Part shown: positions 10,421-22,395 of the stretch, piece by piece
How positions within the stretch are numbered: position 1 is the first letter of the stretch
Layout: every line of letters begins with the position of its first letter
Assembly (NCBI GenBank): GCA_050084515.1
Contig: CM114273.1
Coordinates: forward strand, 24,056,001 to 24,120,000
Direction of reading: 5' to 3'
DNA length: 64,000 nt
Source of the DNA: Blasia pusilla
Lineage: Eukaryota > Marchantiophyta > Marchantiopsida > Blasiales
Notes under the pieces: generated by a model
What the model was told of the DNA's origin: nothing
The model's input: the letters and a program-made list of their open reading frames with translations, nothing else
Databases searched by the model: none
Position numbers and translations under genes: made by a program

Positions 10421-13400
10421 TATTATTCGTGAATCATCTCTGATATAATTGCGCTGGATTTATTAGGGGAATCTTCTCACAATTAATTAATCATGAAATT
10501 ATTACGTGAAATAATCGTTGTGGATATGCACGTACACTTCCAGTACGCCGTGGACTTATGCTTTAGTTTTCATATCAGATAAACTGGACAGATAAACTAC
10601 TTTAATAATGGAGTCTAACCTCGTACATGGGAACTTATTTCACTTCATATGACATGGATATATATCGGTATATTGAGAGGATTTCAAATATCCGTCACCT
10701 CTAAAGTTAGTTACCTCTAAGGAAAGCAAGATGATCTCTAAAATTATTATCCATTTCGTTCGGGTCATAATATTGTCACCCTTTCCCCTCCCCCCTCCAC
10801 AAGGAAATTAGTGGAATAATCCACCACCCCTCTAATATAGGGAGGAGGGCCAGCATATTTTAGTTACCTTTCATTTTAGTCTTTAATGGATCCTTATTCC
10901 AATGTTTATTTTTTATATGTAGGGTGCTCTGAATCACACTGCATGTGTTATGCAGTGTTTATGTTTTACTGGTTTTGGATTTTAATGCGAGTTTAAAAGA
11001 CATGTTATTTTTCCGTACAAAAATACTTTTGGAGCATGGATGTGTCGCAACTGAAAAAAATCTACCAGAAAAATGCATCCTCCAATAACTTTATAGATTG
11101 TGTAACATGGTAGCAAAACTTGTCATGAGCTCCAAATGTGACCTAAAAGATGTATCATGAGACTTACCTTAGGCTAAAAAAATTAACATAGTCCAAACAT
11201 AGATTCTTCACTATTTATTAACATTTCTTGTCAATAAGAAGAATTGGCACTCACATTGTCTTCACTATTATTTCATTTTATTCTAGGCGGGGGGACTTCT
11301 AGATTTGTGCCACATCTAGATTCTTAAAAGGTATATAATCTACACCTATGTGGAGGATAATGGGGTAAGTATATTACTCCCTTTTTGTTAGTTTTGAAAC
11401 TCTCCTTACATGGGACTTTTAAAAACAGAATTCGGTGTAATTTCCTTGGCCTATGCATTGCATGGGCACCTTCATACCATTGTTGTGCATTGAAAATATT
11501 GATGAATGCCTTTAGATGTGGCAAAGCTTCAATAAATCACATAAATGATCAACTCCTCATATCCACAAATTTTTGACATGGTCACATTGAAGTGGAAATA
11601 TGAAGCACTGTCAATATCAAAAAAAATTCTATTGTATACTACAATATTATGTTCTAGTATATTGCATGTGTTATGCACGGGTGAAAGGGCACATCATATG
11701 TTAAACCAACTACTATGCTTCAATTTATTAAATCACATGTTAAACACTACACATGTCAACACTAGAGGAGGAAAAAATGGACACGTGTCAACTCAAGAGG
11801 AAGGGGTTCTCAAACCTGTCCTCTTTTAATAATATAGATGAGATTATGAACTCAAGTTCCCATACTTGTTTCATCATAACTATAACAATTATGGGTAAAT
11901 TAAGGGCAACGTATTGAGCACGGCTTTTGCTTACGTAACTTTATGTATACATCGTGCTCACAACATACTCAATAGTTGCAATATACCTAATTTTATTGGA
12001 ATCAAATTAATAAGCCCACGTCTTTTTTTATGTAAAAACTCCCATCTTGAGAACTAATATTTCCCCGATTATAATGATTGAAGAAAATATTTTAGTACAT
12101 ATCAAGAAACCCCAGGGTGGAAAATATCAAAATAAGAACCTAAATTCCCCCCTTACTCAAGTCGATCGCCCTAAGAAAAATTCTTATTTATTAATATTAA
12201 TTAATTAAAATAATTAGTAATGCTTGAAATAACATGAGTGTGATTTTAAATTTTTAACACTCACGAATTTCAGATAAATAATTTGAAAAACTCAACTCAA
12301 CCACACTCGAATAAAGCACAAGACACTAAGTTGCAAGTATGCAAGATGGAGGTGCCCATATACTTAGAGACATTTCAACAAGTTGAATAAAAGTGGAGAT
12401 ACTTAAATATTTGAGTCATTAGTAACCTACTATTTTTTGTTCATAAAATCAGATATGAGTTTATGGGACGAATTATAGTAAAGGAAAAGAAAAGAAAAAG
12501 GTTTGGAGTTTAAGGTAAATTTATAGCCATTGCATAACCTCTTCCCTTGAACCCACCTTAGGAGGTCTTAAATAAGAATATTTTATCATTTTTAGGGTTG
12601 TAACTACATCATTCATATTGCTTTGAGACTAGGAGGGTTATGGTGTCATCTATTTCATTTTCAACGGTTAAGATCCAAACCCTAACCTCAAAGCGTCTTT
12701 GGAACAAAGATATGTTAATATAAAGATAAGGAGAAGATAAAGAATAACTCCCTCCTATGAAGATAGCGCGAGAACAAACCAAAAGTAGACATAAAATATT
12801 ATATGTAATGGGGCCTACGTGGACATGCAAACTCCAAATTCGCCAAATAAAGCTAAAGAAAAAGAAAGTTAAGGAAAGAGAATTTGTAAAAAAGACAAAA
12901 GGAAACATTTTTGGTTTAAATATCATATAAGAAAAAATTGGCCCAATTTGGTATTACTTGAAGGACGGAGAAAAGAAACTAATGCGACAAAACAAGGAAT
13001 TTTAGGGTTGGGGGTATGGCGAAGTAGGTATTTAGAGAAACGATGAAAAATGATAATTTTTTTATAACTTTTCCCACGCGTGTTCTTCCTATCTCTACTT
13101 TTTCTGAAAATAAATGTGAGTTTTCATCTAAAACCACTACTATTCTTATTTTCCAAACGGATGATTGATTATCTAATTTTCTTCCCTATTTCTTTCTTTA
13201 GTACAAGCATAAGTTCTTAAAGTAGTAGAGTAAAGCTTTTCTCTTGGTGGGGCACACTAGTGGTTATGGGTGGCACCATGTGATCCAAGATTGGTTTTTT
13301 CTTCTATATATAAATAATAAATAAAGAAATGCATATACCCTCCAAGCTTTCCATGGTAGCTCCATGTGGAAGATATGGGAGAGTCCAAAATGACAACAAA

Positions 13401-14400
13401 GGAGGTGGGGAAAAAGTGGAAACATCACACCCACTCAATCTTGCATGCATGAGGTGAGACGGAATGGAGATTTGAAGTGCACTCCACATTGGATGGAATA
13501 ATTGGGATGTGGAATTGGACCGTGGTCCTTAAGATGGATTCAAAGTGACACTCCTACAAGACTTGAGAGCCATAGCTTGGAAGAGGGGGAGGGGGGACCT
13601 TGTCATGTGGGTGTAAACTAACCCATAATCACAAGAATGTGGCCCTGTCGTTGCTGTGTGGAAACAAGTCGGTAAAAAACATGAAAGTGGTGCTTACCAA
13701 GTGGGGTGGCTACGAAGTGGGGGGGGGACGTGGATAAACTGAATAGTAAAGGAGATCACGTTCCCGTTGTGAGTAAATAGTACTAACATGGGCTGCCGAG
13801 CGAAAGTTGTAGCTGAACAAGTATGCCGGCGAGGATTTAAAAAGATATTGCGGAGGTTGATGAATATATTGAGTATGTTTTAGTTGGTTGCATTAGAGAA
13901 TTTCAGGAGTTATCTCCGACATAGCTTCAGAGCTTAGCATGTGCAGAACTCAAGTGTGTAGAACAATATCACACGACCGAATGAAGATGCTTACTGACCA
14001 AAAGGGGCAGAACAAAAGCAGCCAGTTACTAAACTTTCGAGGCGATGCACAAACTTGAGACTACGTGTCGAATAATGTGTGCAGGATCCCTCCAGCTTAG
14101 TGCATAGAGAACGGTGCTGCATGCTTGAAAGTGATGTTGTGTACACGGCTGTTGTTGGACATGTATGTTGGCTTTGGTGAATTGAAAGTATGCAGAACTG
14201 TGGAAAAGCGTTAAAATTGTATCATTAAGAACTTAAGGATTGGTCGTAAGTAAAACCCATAAATAGCTGCTCACACCAATCGTAAATGTTTGTCACCACA
14301 CAAGTACACAAGGTTCCTCACTTTTGTAAGGAACATGTGAACGAAAATTTAAATAGGTGAGCGGATTTGCATTCGTAGTAAACTTACCATGGTTGTACAA
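10421..14400. other. AT-rich intergenic DNA, no gene seen
   Basis: Only short random frames occur. A segment at 11651-11838 looks like a small AT-rich insertion: it has 'ctagtat...gcacggg' at one end and 'ctcttttaataatataga' at the other. The assignment is too weak to name. Confidence 0.45.
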
Positions 14401-14404
14401 AAAT

Positions 14405-15345
14405 GGAGAAGTCCTTCCTTAGGACGGACAAGTCTGGACATGTCCATGGACATGGATTCCAAGAGATGGGACCCACACTTTTAGTCCATGAAGGAGGGCA
14501 AGGCAAGGATGAGGGGAGCAATGAGGGAGGAGGGACATGTCATGTCTTTTAGGATAGATCGGTGAGATCTAGTAGAGCGCCTTCGTGAGAAGTGGAGGAC
14601 ACGCTCAGTAGGTCGAGGATGACCTGCTGAGGCCCCCGGAAAGCTGAGAGAGCAGGTTTCCCCTTCCTTACGGCTCATTTGGAGCCATATTGAGGAACTT
14701 ACTATTTTAGGTAAGTACGATTTTGAGTATATGATCGACTTTCTATTTTTGGTAAGTGGCCCTTGACCTCCTACATGAGGTCAAGAGCCAAGGAGGTGAC
14801 TTGGGAGAATAGGTTACCATGGAAAGAGCTTGGGAGAGGGGAGGGGTATACCTCAACGAGAGAGAGCTTGAGAGCTCATTCTCTTTTTGTTGAACCTCTT
14901 GGCATGAGGCGGTGGAGCTATGGTCCCTTGCCTTGTGAGTGTAACCCAAGCCTCTCATTAGGAGAGTGGGTTTGGTTTGACATGAGAGAGAGTGCACACC
15001 TATGAGAGCTATGGTGTGAGATGGTATAGAGAGAGATTGGATCTTACTTTATTGGAGATATTTTAGTACTTTTTGTCTCGTTGTTTGGATGCCATGAGTT
15101 AGCATGGGATCGTGCGTGTTTGTGTGTGTGTTCGGTGACAGCGATGTATGTTGTGTAGCGATGTGTATGCGCACGACAGACCGGAGGTGGAGGGAGGAAG
15201 AAATGAGAGAGTATGGAACACGAAGGCAAGTAAGGGGAATGAGAAAGAAGGGAAAGGTGGGGCCCATACCGAAAAGTCCTTCCATAGGACGGACATAAGT
15301 CCATAGACATGGACATGTCCACGGACACAGACTTTGTCCTCATGA
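14405..15345. repeat. Segment bounded by diverged direct repeats
   Basis: Both ends carry 'agtccttcc.taggacggaca', followed by 'agtc...gacatg' and 'gtcca.ggaca' palindromic phrases (14409-14460 and 15275-15345). Part of the right copy ('gacac.gactttgtcc') recurs at 29870-29893. The interior has no recognisable protein. It could be a non-autonomous element, but I cannot define its ends. Confidence 0.35.
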
Positions 15346-17620
15346 AACCTTGAAACTTACACCTTCCCATTGAATTGAGTTTTTTAGCACGAAAGCAAAG
15401 TGCTGATACATGTAACTACACAAATAACTTAGAAGTGAATATATGAATGTAATACCTACTTGCCACAAACAAGTAGTTGACGATCCAAAAAATAGCACAA
15501 CAAATTAATGCATGATGGCCCAACATATAGCAGGATTCTGCAAAGTACCAGAACAGATGGTGTAACTCAACAATGTTCGTGGCAGCCTAAACATGAAGAG
15601 AGGTTTATTCAGGTCCTTAGCCGATGAGACATTTATCATTAGTTGGGTATCGGTACAACAGAAGAAAATCACTACAAACCACATGAAAAATGAGATAATG
15701 TGTTGAAAATGCTTGTTGTAGTTGATATATTGTGATGCAGTGGTAGACCTGCAGCCCGTATATAGTAGGAGCTAAATACTGAGCCAAGTATATAACGGCA
15801 TCAGCGCAACATGAGATTAAAAAACTATTTGTAAAGATGAGCACCGAACTATGAGGTTCTCATTTAAAATGAACTTAGGATTGCATTGAGGAAAAATGTG
15901 TAGGTAGTTTCAGCAACATGTTTACAAACCTGCCGACTACCCTACATACTATTGTAACACAATAAAACTCTTCCTCAAAGCGGCTAGACTTGTTGTAAGG
16001 CAAATTTCCTCGCCCTTCTTCTTATCCTCGAAATAGGAGCTATCATTGGGAGGTCCTCATCAAAGAGTGCACCTAGTGCACGCCTTGATATTATATGGAG
16101 TAAGTGGCAACAACCATATCAACTGCAAGTAGTGGGATGACAAACATGCAAAAGTGGCCATTGGGATGTCTTTGGATGTTGGAACTTCTACACGTCAAGC
16201 GTGGTCCTGCATGTGTGGCACATCAGGTGTACACTAGTGATGTAGGTAGGATTCGTGACACCAATGTTGATTTTGTATAAATTTTTTCCATATGTATAGA
16301 TATTTTCCTTCTTGCATCATTTAGCTTGTGTGATTGGAATTGTGGAATTGTGAAGTTTAGATATTTAGAAAAAATAAAATTTTGCGTGAAGGATGAGTTA
16401 CACTTACAATTGAGGCCACAATCCTGTCGAAGATTTACAAGTCCAATGCAAGTTCATCACGGCTCCATCGTCGAGCCAACTTTAAGTCATTGAGACTACA
16501 TTTTGAGTGTTATAAAATGGAACTCCGAATATGCTTTTGAGCCGCAAACGGCCAGTTGGATTCTCTATCTTTTAAATCACCTGCGAGGGTAGGAGTCGTA
16601 ATGTTGTGGCTCTTGGGACTCGCAAACTCCCTCCAAATGTAGTAGTGATTGGTGGATTTAGAGACAAATAATACCTTGTTGGAATTATTCTTAGTTCCAA
16701 TCATTTACCACATTAATTTCATGCCAAATTAACCCCTTTAATTTTCACTTTGGATCCACACCCGTTGTAACTTGTAACCTTTCTCCTCTAAAAGAAACCT
16801 TGAAATGGAGTTTCATTCAATATCAAAATCACCATGGGATAAATTTTTGGTGCCTTAACTATTGCACATTGTTAAGGGGGACTCTTGGGTAGTGATAGAG
16901 GCATTTTCTTGATAGAGCCCATGGGTCCATGTATTAAGCAAATACATGAGGTGATACGATGAAAAACCGAGTTTCGCATTTCAAAATAGCGTACCTTTTT
17001 AACCACATTATCACCCGGGTCTACTAAACTCGAATATTATGGAGAGACATCCCAAGATTGGATAGAATTTGCAATGCATGCTTGTTCCTCCTTGAATCAT
17101 AGGATCCTAATCTTGACCTTAAAACTTAGGGATATGTAACTCCTCCTCTCTTCTAGCCTCCTAGAAGTACGTTTCACGCTTTGCATGGATTCGACTTGCA
17201 AAAATAAAAGAAAAGGGGAGTGTGATTGTAATCTCCCTATGCTCTACTACTAGAAGCTTTGGATATGATTTGTTGACCTTCATTCCACCTCTCACATTGG
17301 GATAAACACAAGGGCTCGTTGTCATCCATCCATATGTTCTAAAATTTAATATTGTGTTTTAAAACGTTTAAAATTTTTTCACCTTTGGGATGGGGAAAAG
17401 TTGGGAGTTCCCCCCCCTACTTAACTCCTTGGCTCAGTTCCATACGAGGAAAGAGTCGTTTGGAACGAGGTCCCAATAGAATAAGGACACAAGTGTGAAA
17501 AGTATGAACCGCTTTCTTGGGAGCCTCAAAGGAAATAAATAAATAGAGAAGGCCTCGCTCTTCCATGGGATTCAAAAAACAGTTAAATAATAAAAGTGAA
17601 AAAATGCCGAAATAGGCGAA
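15346..17620. other. AT-rich intergenic DNA, no gene seen
   Basis: No frame encodes recognisable protein, and no structured repeat was seen. Composition becomes GC-rich at about 17620. Confidence 0.45.
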
Positions 17621-19172
17621 AAGGCTATTTTGGACGATTCGTGGAGATCCTATGTGGCAGGGTCCTCCGTACAGAGGCGTAGTTGCTGGGAGGGGGACGG
17701 GGACGACCGGATCTGGGGGAGAATAAAGGCGTTGCGACCGGCACGTCAGCGGTGGGCTGACGGCTGGCTGGCTGGCTGGCGGACGCGCGGCGGGCCAGCG
17801 CTATCGGAGGACGGGGGGCAGTAGCCGGTGACGCCGGGAGGGAGGATAGGGATCCGGCGGCGTGTGAGGTTCGGACCGCTAGCTCGCGACTCTGTGGCAT
17901 CCGCGCGGCGGGCCCAAAGTGGACGACGACCGGCGAGGATTCTGTTAAGCTCCGAGGACCTGCCTACTGAGGCGACCGAATGGAAGTGGATGGATCGATG
18001 GATGGGGCGGAGTAGGTGGGTACGGAAAAGTGAATCTCCACAGACAAATTGTCAAAGGCAGAACCGAGCACTGGACTGCCATGTAGCGAGGCGTGGGCCC
18101 TACCCGGCGGGCCCTACTCCCCCTTCCCGCGTCCCCGACGCCTGCCCCCACCCGCGAAACACCAGAGTCCCGAGAGTGAGGCCGGGTCGATGATCTCCGA
18201 TCGCCCTTTGCAGTCGCTGCTGGACGTCCGCAAGGAGAATATATATATATATATATATATACGTACGAAAGGAAACCATCACGATACAAAAGAGGGGCAC
18301 GGAGAAAAAAAAATAGACCTCAGGAGGCCGGAACCGTCCGCAAGCGACAGCACACACAAAAGCGGTTCCTCCGAGCGACCTTCAACATCCGTCGGGTGCG
18401 CCCGGCTAGTCGGCGCTGCTGCAGGGGCGCTCCAGAGACGAGCCCCAACCTTCTCCCTCCGTGATGTGTTTGTGAGAAACCGAGAGTGTGCGTAAGAGAG
18501 AGAGAGAGAGACGGGGGGAACACATCGAGCTAGTAGTAGGAGTACGAGGAGCCGAGGGTCGGGGAGCGTGGATCGTAGATAGGAGGAGACTATGTCTATC
18601 GACACGGAACGAGCGCTCGATCCAACAACAGCCCTAACGCACGATGCGATACGATGTGATGTGATTACATTCGATGATGCGAGGTGGAGTTTCTTAGGTA
18701 TGGTTGCTTGCGCGACTCTCCTGGAGGTATGGTAGGTCGGTGAATCAAACAGACTTGGGAGAGAGAGTGAGAGAGAGAGAGGGAGAGAGAGACACAGAGA
18801 GAGCGAGAGAGAGAGAGGAAAAGGCGGATAGAAATGTACAACCACCACTCTGTACAGTGAGTTGTCGTCATCATTGTTCCATTGGAACCCGCTCCAATTC
18901 CACACTGCACGAAAGCGGACGCTGACCTCCAAATTCTCCGAGAGCCCCAACTGCAGGAACGTACAACCACTTCTTACAACTAGTGAGCTTCCAAGTTTCA
19001 CAATCCGCCGAGAGCGAGCGAGCGAGAGATAGAGAGAGATTGTGAGATTCACGCGCCTTTGCCTGGCGTTTCACGAGCTAGCAACGCAAATCAAGCGAGC
19101 CAGGTAGGGGAAGGTTGTGCCTGTGTTGACACGAAGTAGCAAAGCGAATCGAGAGAGAGAGAGAGAGAGAAG
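17621..19172 (+). promoter_or_regulatory. GC-rich upstream region of AAA-ATPase 2
   Basis: The region holds an (AT)n tract at 18239-18261, GA-rich tracts at 18495-18512 and 18756-18815, and a GA run of about 20 bp ending just before the start codon (19151-19171). GA tracts in plant 5' UTRs often bind GAGA-type (BBR/BPC) factors. That role is inferred here, not shown. No other gene is supported. Confidence 0.45.
18262..18345 (-). mobile_element. LINE-type 3' tail fragment, reverse orientation
   Basis: Read on the minus strand it gives 'ggttccggcctcctgaggtc', a T-run, then 'cccctcttttgtatcgtgat' and a degenerate tail hairpin. This follows the order seen at 2505-2575. The (AT)n tract lies at its 3' end. 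Confidence 0.6.
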
Positions 19173-20771
19173 ATGAAGGGGAAGGTAGTGGCGAGCATGA
19201 GTGGAATGGAGCTGTTGGACATGTGGACATGGTGGGCGATTTGGGTCGGACCAGTGATGGGGATTCTGGCGTTCCTGAAAGCGGTGGTGCCGTCGGAGTA
19301 CCGCCACAGCGTTACTCGCGGAATTCGTAGCTGGGTGGACAGCTTCGTGCCCTACACATTCTATTGGATCCCCGAGTTGGACGGATCCATCGTGAACGAA
19401 CTCTACGACATGACGAAGGTCTACCTCAGCGCCGTGAAAGTCCAGGAGGCCGATCATGTCAACCTCATCCAGCACAAGTCCTCCAAATCCATCACATTCT
19501 CCATCGCCGGCAAGCAGAGCTTGTACGACACGTTCGAGAACACCAAATTGAAATGGACTCACACCGAATTCTACACCGGCTCTGGCAGGAAGGCGAGGCC
19601 GCAACAGTGGGGACCCCAGGGTCTTCCGGACGAAAAGCGCGCTTACAGATTGCAGGTGCACCGAGCAGACAAGCGCCGGATCTTGGATTCGTACCTCAAG
19701 CACATAGTGTCCACGGCCAAGCAGACCAAGAGAGAAACCCGCCAGCTGCAGATTTTCACAAACAGCCAGGGCAGAAGCTACATGTGGGACAAGTTCCCAT
19801 TCTCGCATCCGTCCAACTTCTCCACTCTCGCGCTGGATCCCAAGCTCAAGAGTGAGCTCATCGCCGACCTCGAGAGATTCCAGGCGAGCGAGGAGTTCTA
19901 TCGTCGGGTGGGCAAGGCATGGAAGCGCGGGTATCTGTTGTACGGGCCTCCGGGGACCGGGAAATCGAGCACGATCGCCGCCATAGCTAACAAGATGAAC
20001 TACGACATCTACGACTTGGAGCTGACGGAGGTGAAATCCAACTCCGAGCTGCGCAAGCTGTTGCTTCTGACGTCCCACAAGTCCATCATCGTCATCGAGG
20101 ACATCGATTGCTCCCTGGATTTGTCCGGCCAACGGAAGAAGAAGCAGGAGGCTGCAGCCCCGGACGAATTCTCTTCGAGTTCCACGAAGCAGAAGAAGGA
20201 AGAGAGTCCTGTCACGCTATCGGGTCTTCTCAACTTCACCGATGGCCTGTGGTCGTCCTGCGGATCCGAGCGCATTTTCATCTTCACCACGAACCACATT
20301 GAGCAGCTGGATCCGGCGCTGCTGCGCACAGGGAGAATGGACATGCACATCCACCTGGGCTGCGCCACCTTCGTCGCCTTCAAGGTTATGGCAGAGAACT
20401 ATCTGAGAGTGACGGACCACCCACTCTTCCCCGAGCTCGAGATTGCAATGGAGGGCACGCTCATGACCCCTTCCGACGTCGCCGAAGTGCTGCTCAGGGG
20501 CAAAGACGATCCCGATTCCGCTCTGCAATCGTTGATCGACGCCCTGCGCGAGCACAAACTCAGACATCCTCCCAACTCGGATTCCGCCACCATAGCTCCA
20601 GATGCCGCACTCTCGGCTTCTGCCACCACAGCTCCAGATGCTCGTCCACCCTCAGATTCTTCCCCCGTCGCTGCGGCTCCCGTCGATGGCCCCGCGAAGG
20701 CAGTAGAGTCGGTGAAGGCAGAAGAAGGAGAATCACCATGGAAAGCGCTGGAAGAGCTCATCGCATTCTAG
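19173..20771 (+). CDS. BCS1-like/AATP1-type AAA-ATPase 2, intronless
   Basis: The protein has 532 residues. A hydrophobic N-terminal stretch (about 19-40, including MWTWWAIWVGPVMGILAFL) is the likely membrane anchor. The family N-terminal domain follows (about 41-165). The AAA module has Walker A GPPGTGKS at 258-265, Walker B IVIEDIDC at 306-313, the conserved GLLNFTDGLWSSCGSERI phrase, the FTTN sensor-1 region at 371-374 and the LLRTGRMD arginine-finger region at 383-390. The tail after about 465 is short and rich in Ala, Ser and Pro, with a duplicated SATxAPDA motif. Compared with the paralogue at 4.07-5.99 kb, the AAA core is very similar and the tails are unrelated. Start choice: the first ATG (19173) follows a GA tract, but in-frame ATGs at 19197 and 19206 are alternatives nearer the conserved MWTW. 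The substrate and exact membrane are not shown by sequence. Confidence 0.95.
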   Translation: MKGKVVASMSGMELLDMWTWWAIWVGPVMGILAFLKAVVPSEYRHSVTRGIRSWVDSFVPYTFYWIPELDGSIVNELYDMTKVYLSAVKVQEADHVNLIQHKSSKSITFSIAGKQSLYDTFENTKLKWTHTEFYTGSGRKARPQQWGPQGLPDEKRAYRLQVHRADKRRILDSYLKHIVSTAKQTKRETRQLQIFTNSQGRSYMWDKFPFSHPSNFSTLALDPKLKSELIADLERFQASEEFYRRVGKAWKRGYLLYGPPGTGKSSTIAAIANKMNYDIYDLELTEVKSNSELRKLLLLTSHKSIIVIEDIDCSLDLSGQRKKKQEAAAPDEFSSSSTKQKKEESPVTLSGLLNFTDGLWSSCGSERIFIFTTNHIEQLDPALLRTGRMDMHIHLGCATFVAFKVMAENYLRVTDHPLFPELEIAMEGTLMTPSDVAEVLLRGKDDPDSALQSLIDALREHKLRHPPNSDSATIAPDAALSASATTAPDARPPSDSSPVAAAPVDGPAKAVESVKAEEGESPWKALEELIAF

Positions 20772-22200
20772 GATAGTCGCTAATTGGGTAATATTGTGGG
20801 TAGGAATCCCAAGATATAGCTGCTCGGCCGAAGGAGCACAGGAGAATCCATTGCTGAGGGTCCAGTAGAAGCGAACAGTAGCGAGCGACTGCTGCAGGAG
20901 CCCGTCAGGATAGGGCTGCACGAGAGTTGTCGCTGAGGCACAGCCCGAGTCGTCTTCTTCGAGCGATCTCGGACGTCTGCGAGGCTGTGTAGAGGTAGAG
21001 CTAGAGAAGAGGCGGCGAGAAAGGGCTGAGAACTCCAGTGAAGCCAAGGCCATCGGAATGATTCCAACCATTGATTTTTCTTCTGTAATATACTCACAGC
21101 CAAGGGCGGAGACCGCTGAGATTTTACAAGTCCTTTCAAATCCTTCGTGCTTCCGATCGCTTGGGCAGTGCTTCTCCTCGCGTCTTTCGCATCGTTCTAG
21201 AGGCCCAGGGCATTCTTCCAGCGGCAAGCTGGCAAATGTTGTGATTGCTTTCGTACGTAGGTGGACGTTCATTGATCCATTTGGATGACACTTCTGCCGA
21301 AGAATGCTGGACGAAATGAGTGTTTCTCTAGTGAATTCTCATCTCTCTTTCCGAGGGGGGATTACCTGGCTACTCCCTACATGTCTAGCTTCTTTTTTTT
21401 GGCAAAAAAATTTGATTTGGTGCCCTACAGCAATCTTTCAATGCTCCGTACCTCGTCGCGACGATGAATAAGCTAAATGGATGCCTGCTTACATAGGGTC
21501 TGTCGCTGCAGAGTCGATCAGCGGGGGCCATCTAAGCTGCTCCCTGTTGCAGTCAGCGCTTCACTGGGTCCTACATTGCTACATAGACAGACAGGTTGAA
21601 GAACCTCTGCATGGGGTAACGACCATAGCAGTAATATCTTCTGCACGTTGAGAAGTGCAACTTCGAGCAATCCGTGAGTTTCTTCCATCTCGCGGTCCGT
21701 CTTCTTGCGGAGCGAATTCCCCGGGGGTACTTCGATGCGACGGACTCGTCAAGATAATTTTTTCTTACTCGCCAGAGAGAGATAATTCAGCGGAACAATC
21801 CTCATAACGGAACTAATGAAACTCAGAATGCGCGGAGAATCTGATCTGCTGTTGGTATCGCAATGCGGAATCGCAGAATTTCTCATCAGCTGGACAGATT
21901 TTGGAAGCTTGTAACTGTCCAAAAAATCCCAACAAGAATTATTCTACCTCTGATATGGCATTTGGATCTTCCCACAGTGGATCACTGTAGTTAGCATCTA
22001 CACTGACGATGAAGTTGTACTTGAGCATGTCAGTAAAAAGCCCCCGTTCTCTTTGTTTCGTTTCAGCTAACCAACACACTCCCGAGCCGCCAACGGAAAT
22101 CAAAAGGAAAACGCCTCGACAGACAGACACGAGATCACAGTTGTAAAAGAAACAAAAGCAAATCAGAGCCAGCGTATGTCCTGCAAGAGGTGTTCCAATC
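20772..22200. other. 3' flank of AAA-ATPase 2 and GC-rich DNA
   Basis: The first few hundred bases should include the 3' UTR. No further gene is supported; the open frames here are short and overlap on opposite strands. Confidence 0.4.
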
Positions 22201-22203
22201 CGA

Positions 22204-22395
22204 GCAAGAGAAGGAAAAAACGGATGAAAAGGAGGAGCGTCTGAGGTGAATTCCGCGCAAGAGAAAGAGAGAGTGAGACTGTACTCATTAAGTAGTGCCT
22301 GTCGTAGCCTTGCGCCCATAGACCCCGCGTCCTGGATTGGACAAGAGAAAGAAAGAAAGAAGGAAAACGGTTGAAAAGGAGGAGGAACGTCTGGC
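22204..22395. repeat. ~140-bp direct duplication around a tail fragment
   Basis: The phrase 'aagagaaggaaaaaacgg' with 'gaaaaggaggagcgtctg' at 22204-22242 recurs at 22343-22394 with small insertions. Between the copies lies the LINE-like tail fragment at 22280-22345. Confidence 0.5.
22280..22345 (-). mobile_element. Second LINE 3'-end family, reverse fragment
   Basis: On the minus strand the sequence reads 'gcggggtctatgg', then 'aggctacgacaggcactac', then 'ttaatgagtacagtctc'. It is almost the same as 39650-39705 in the TRAPPC12 intron. It resembles the 3' end of an endonuclease-type LINE, with a different tail from the GATGG hairpin family. Confidence 0.6.

Noticed and set aside
11651-11838. 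Miniature Helitron of about 185 bp on the minus strand
   Set aside because: The 5' end (A/TC) fits, but the base after CTAG is A rather than T, and the hairpin is weak.
18279-19052. 257-codon minus-strand frame upstream of AAA-ATPase 2
   Set aside because: Much of it is Leu/Ser runs read from GA microsatellites, and it includes a LINE-tail fragment.
19071-20132. Long open frame antisense to AAA-ATPase 2 (353 codons)
   Set aside because: It is the reverse-strand shadow of a GC-rich, codon-biased gene and has no recognisable domain.
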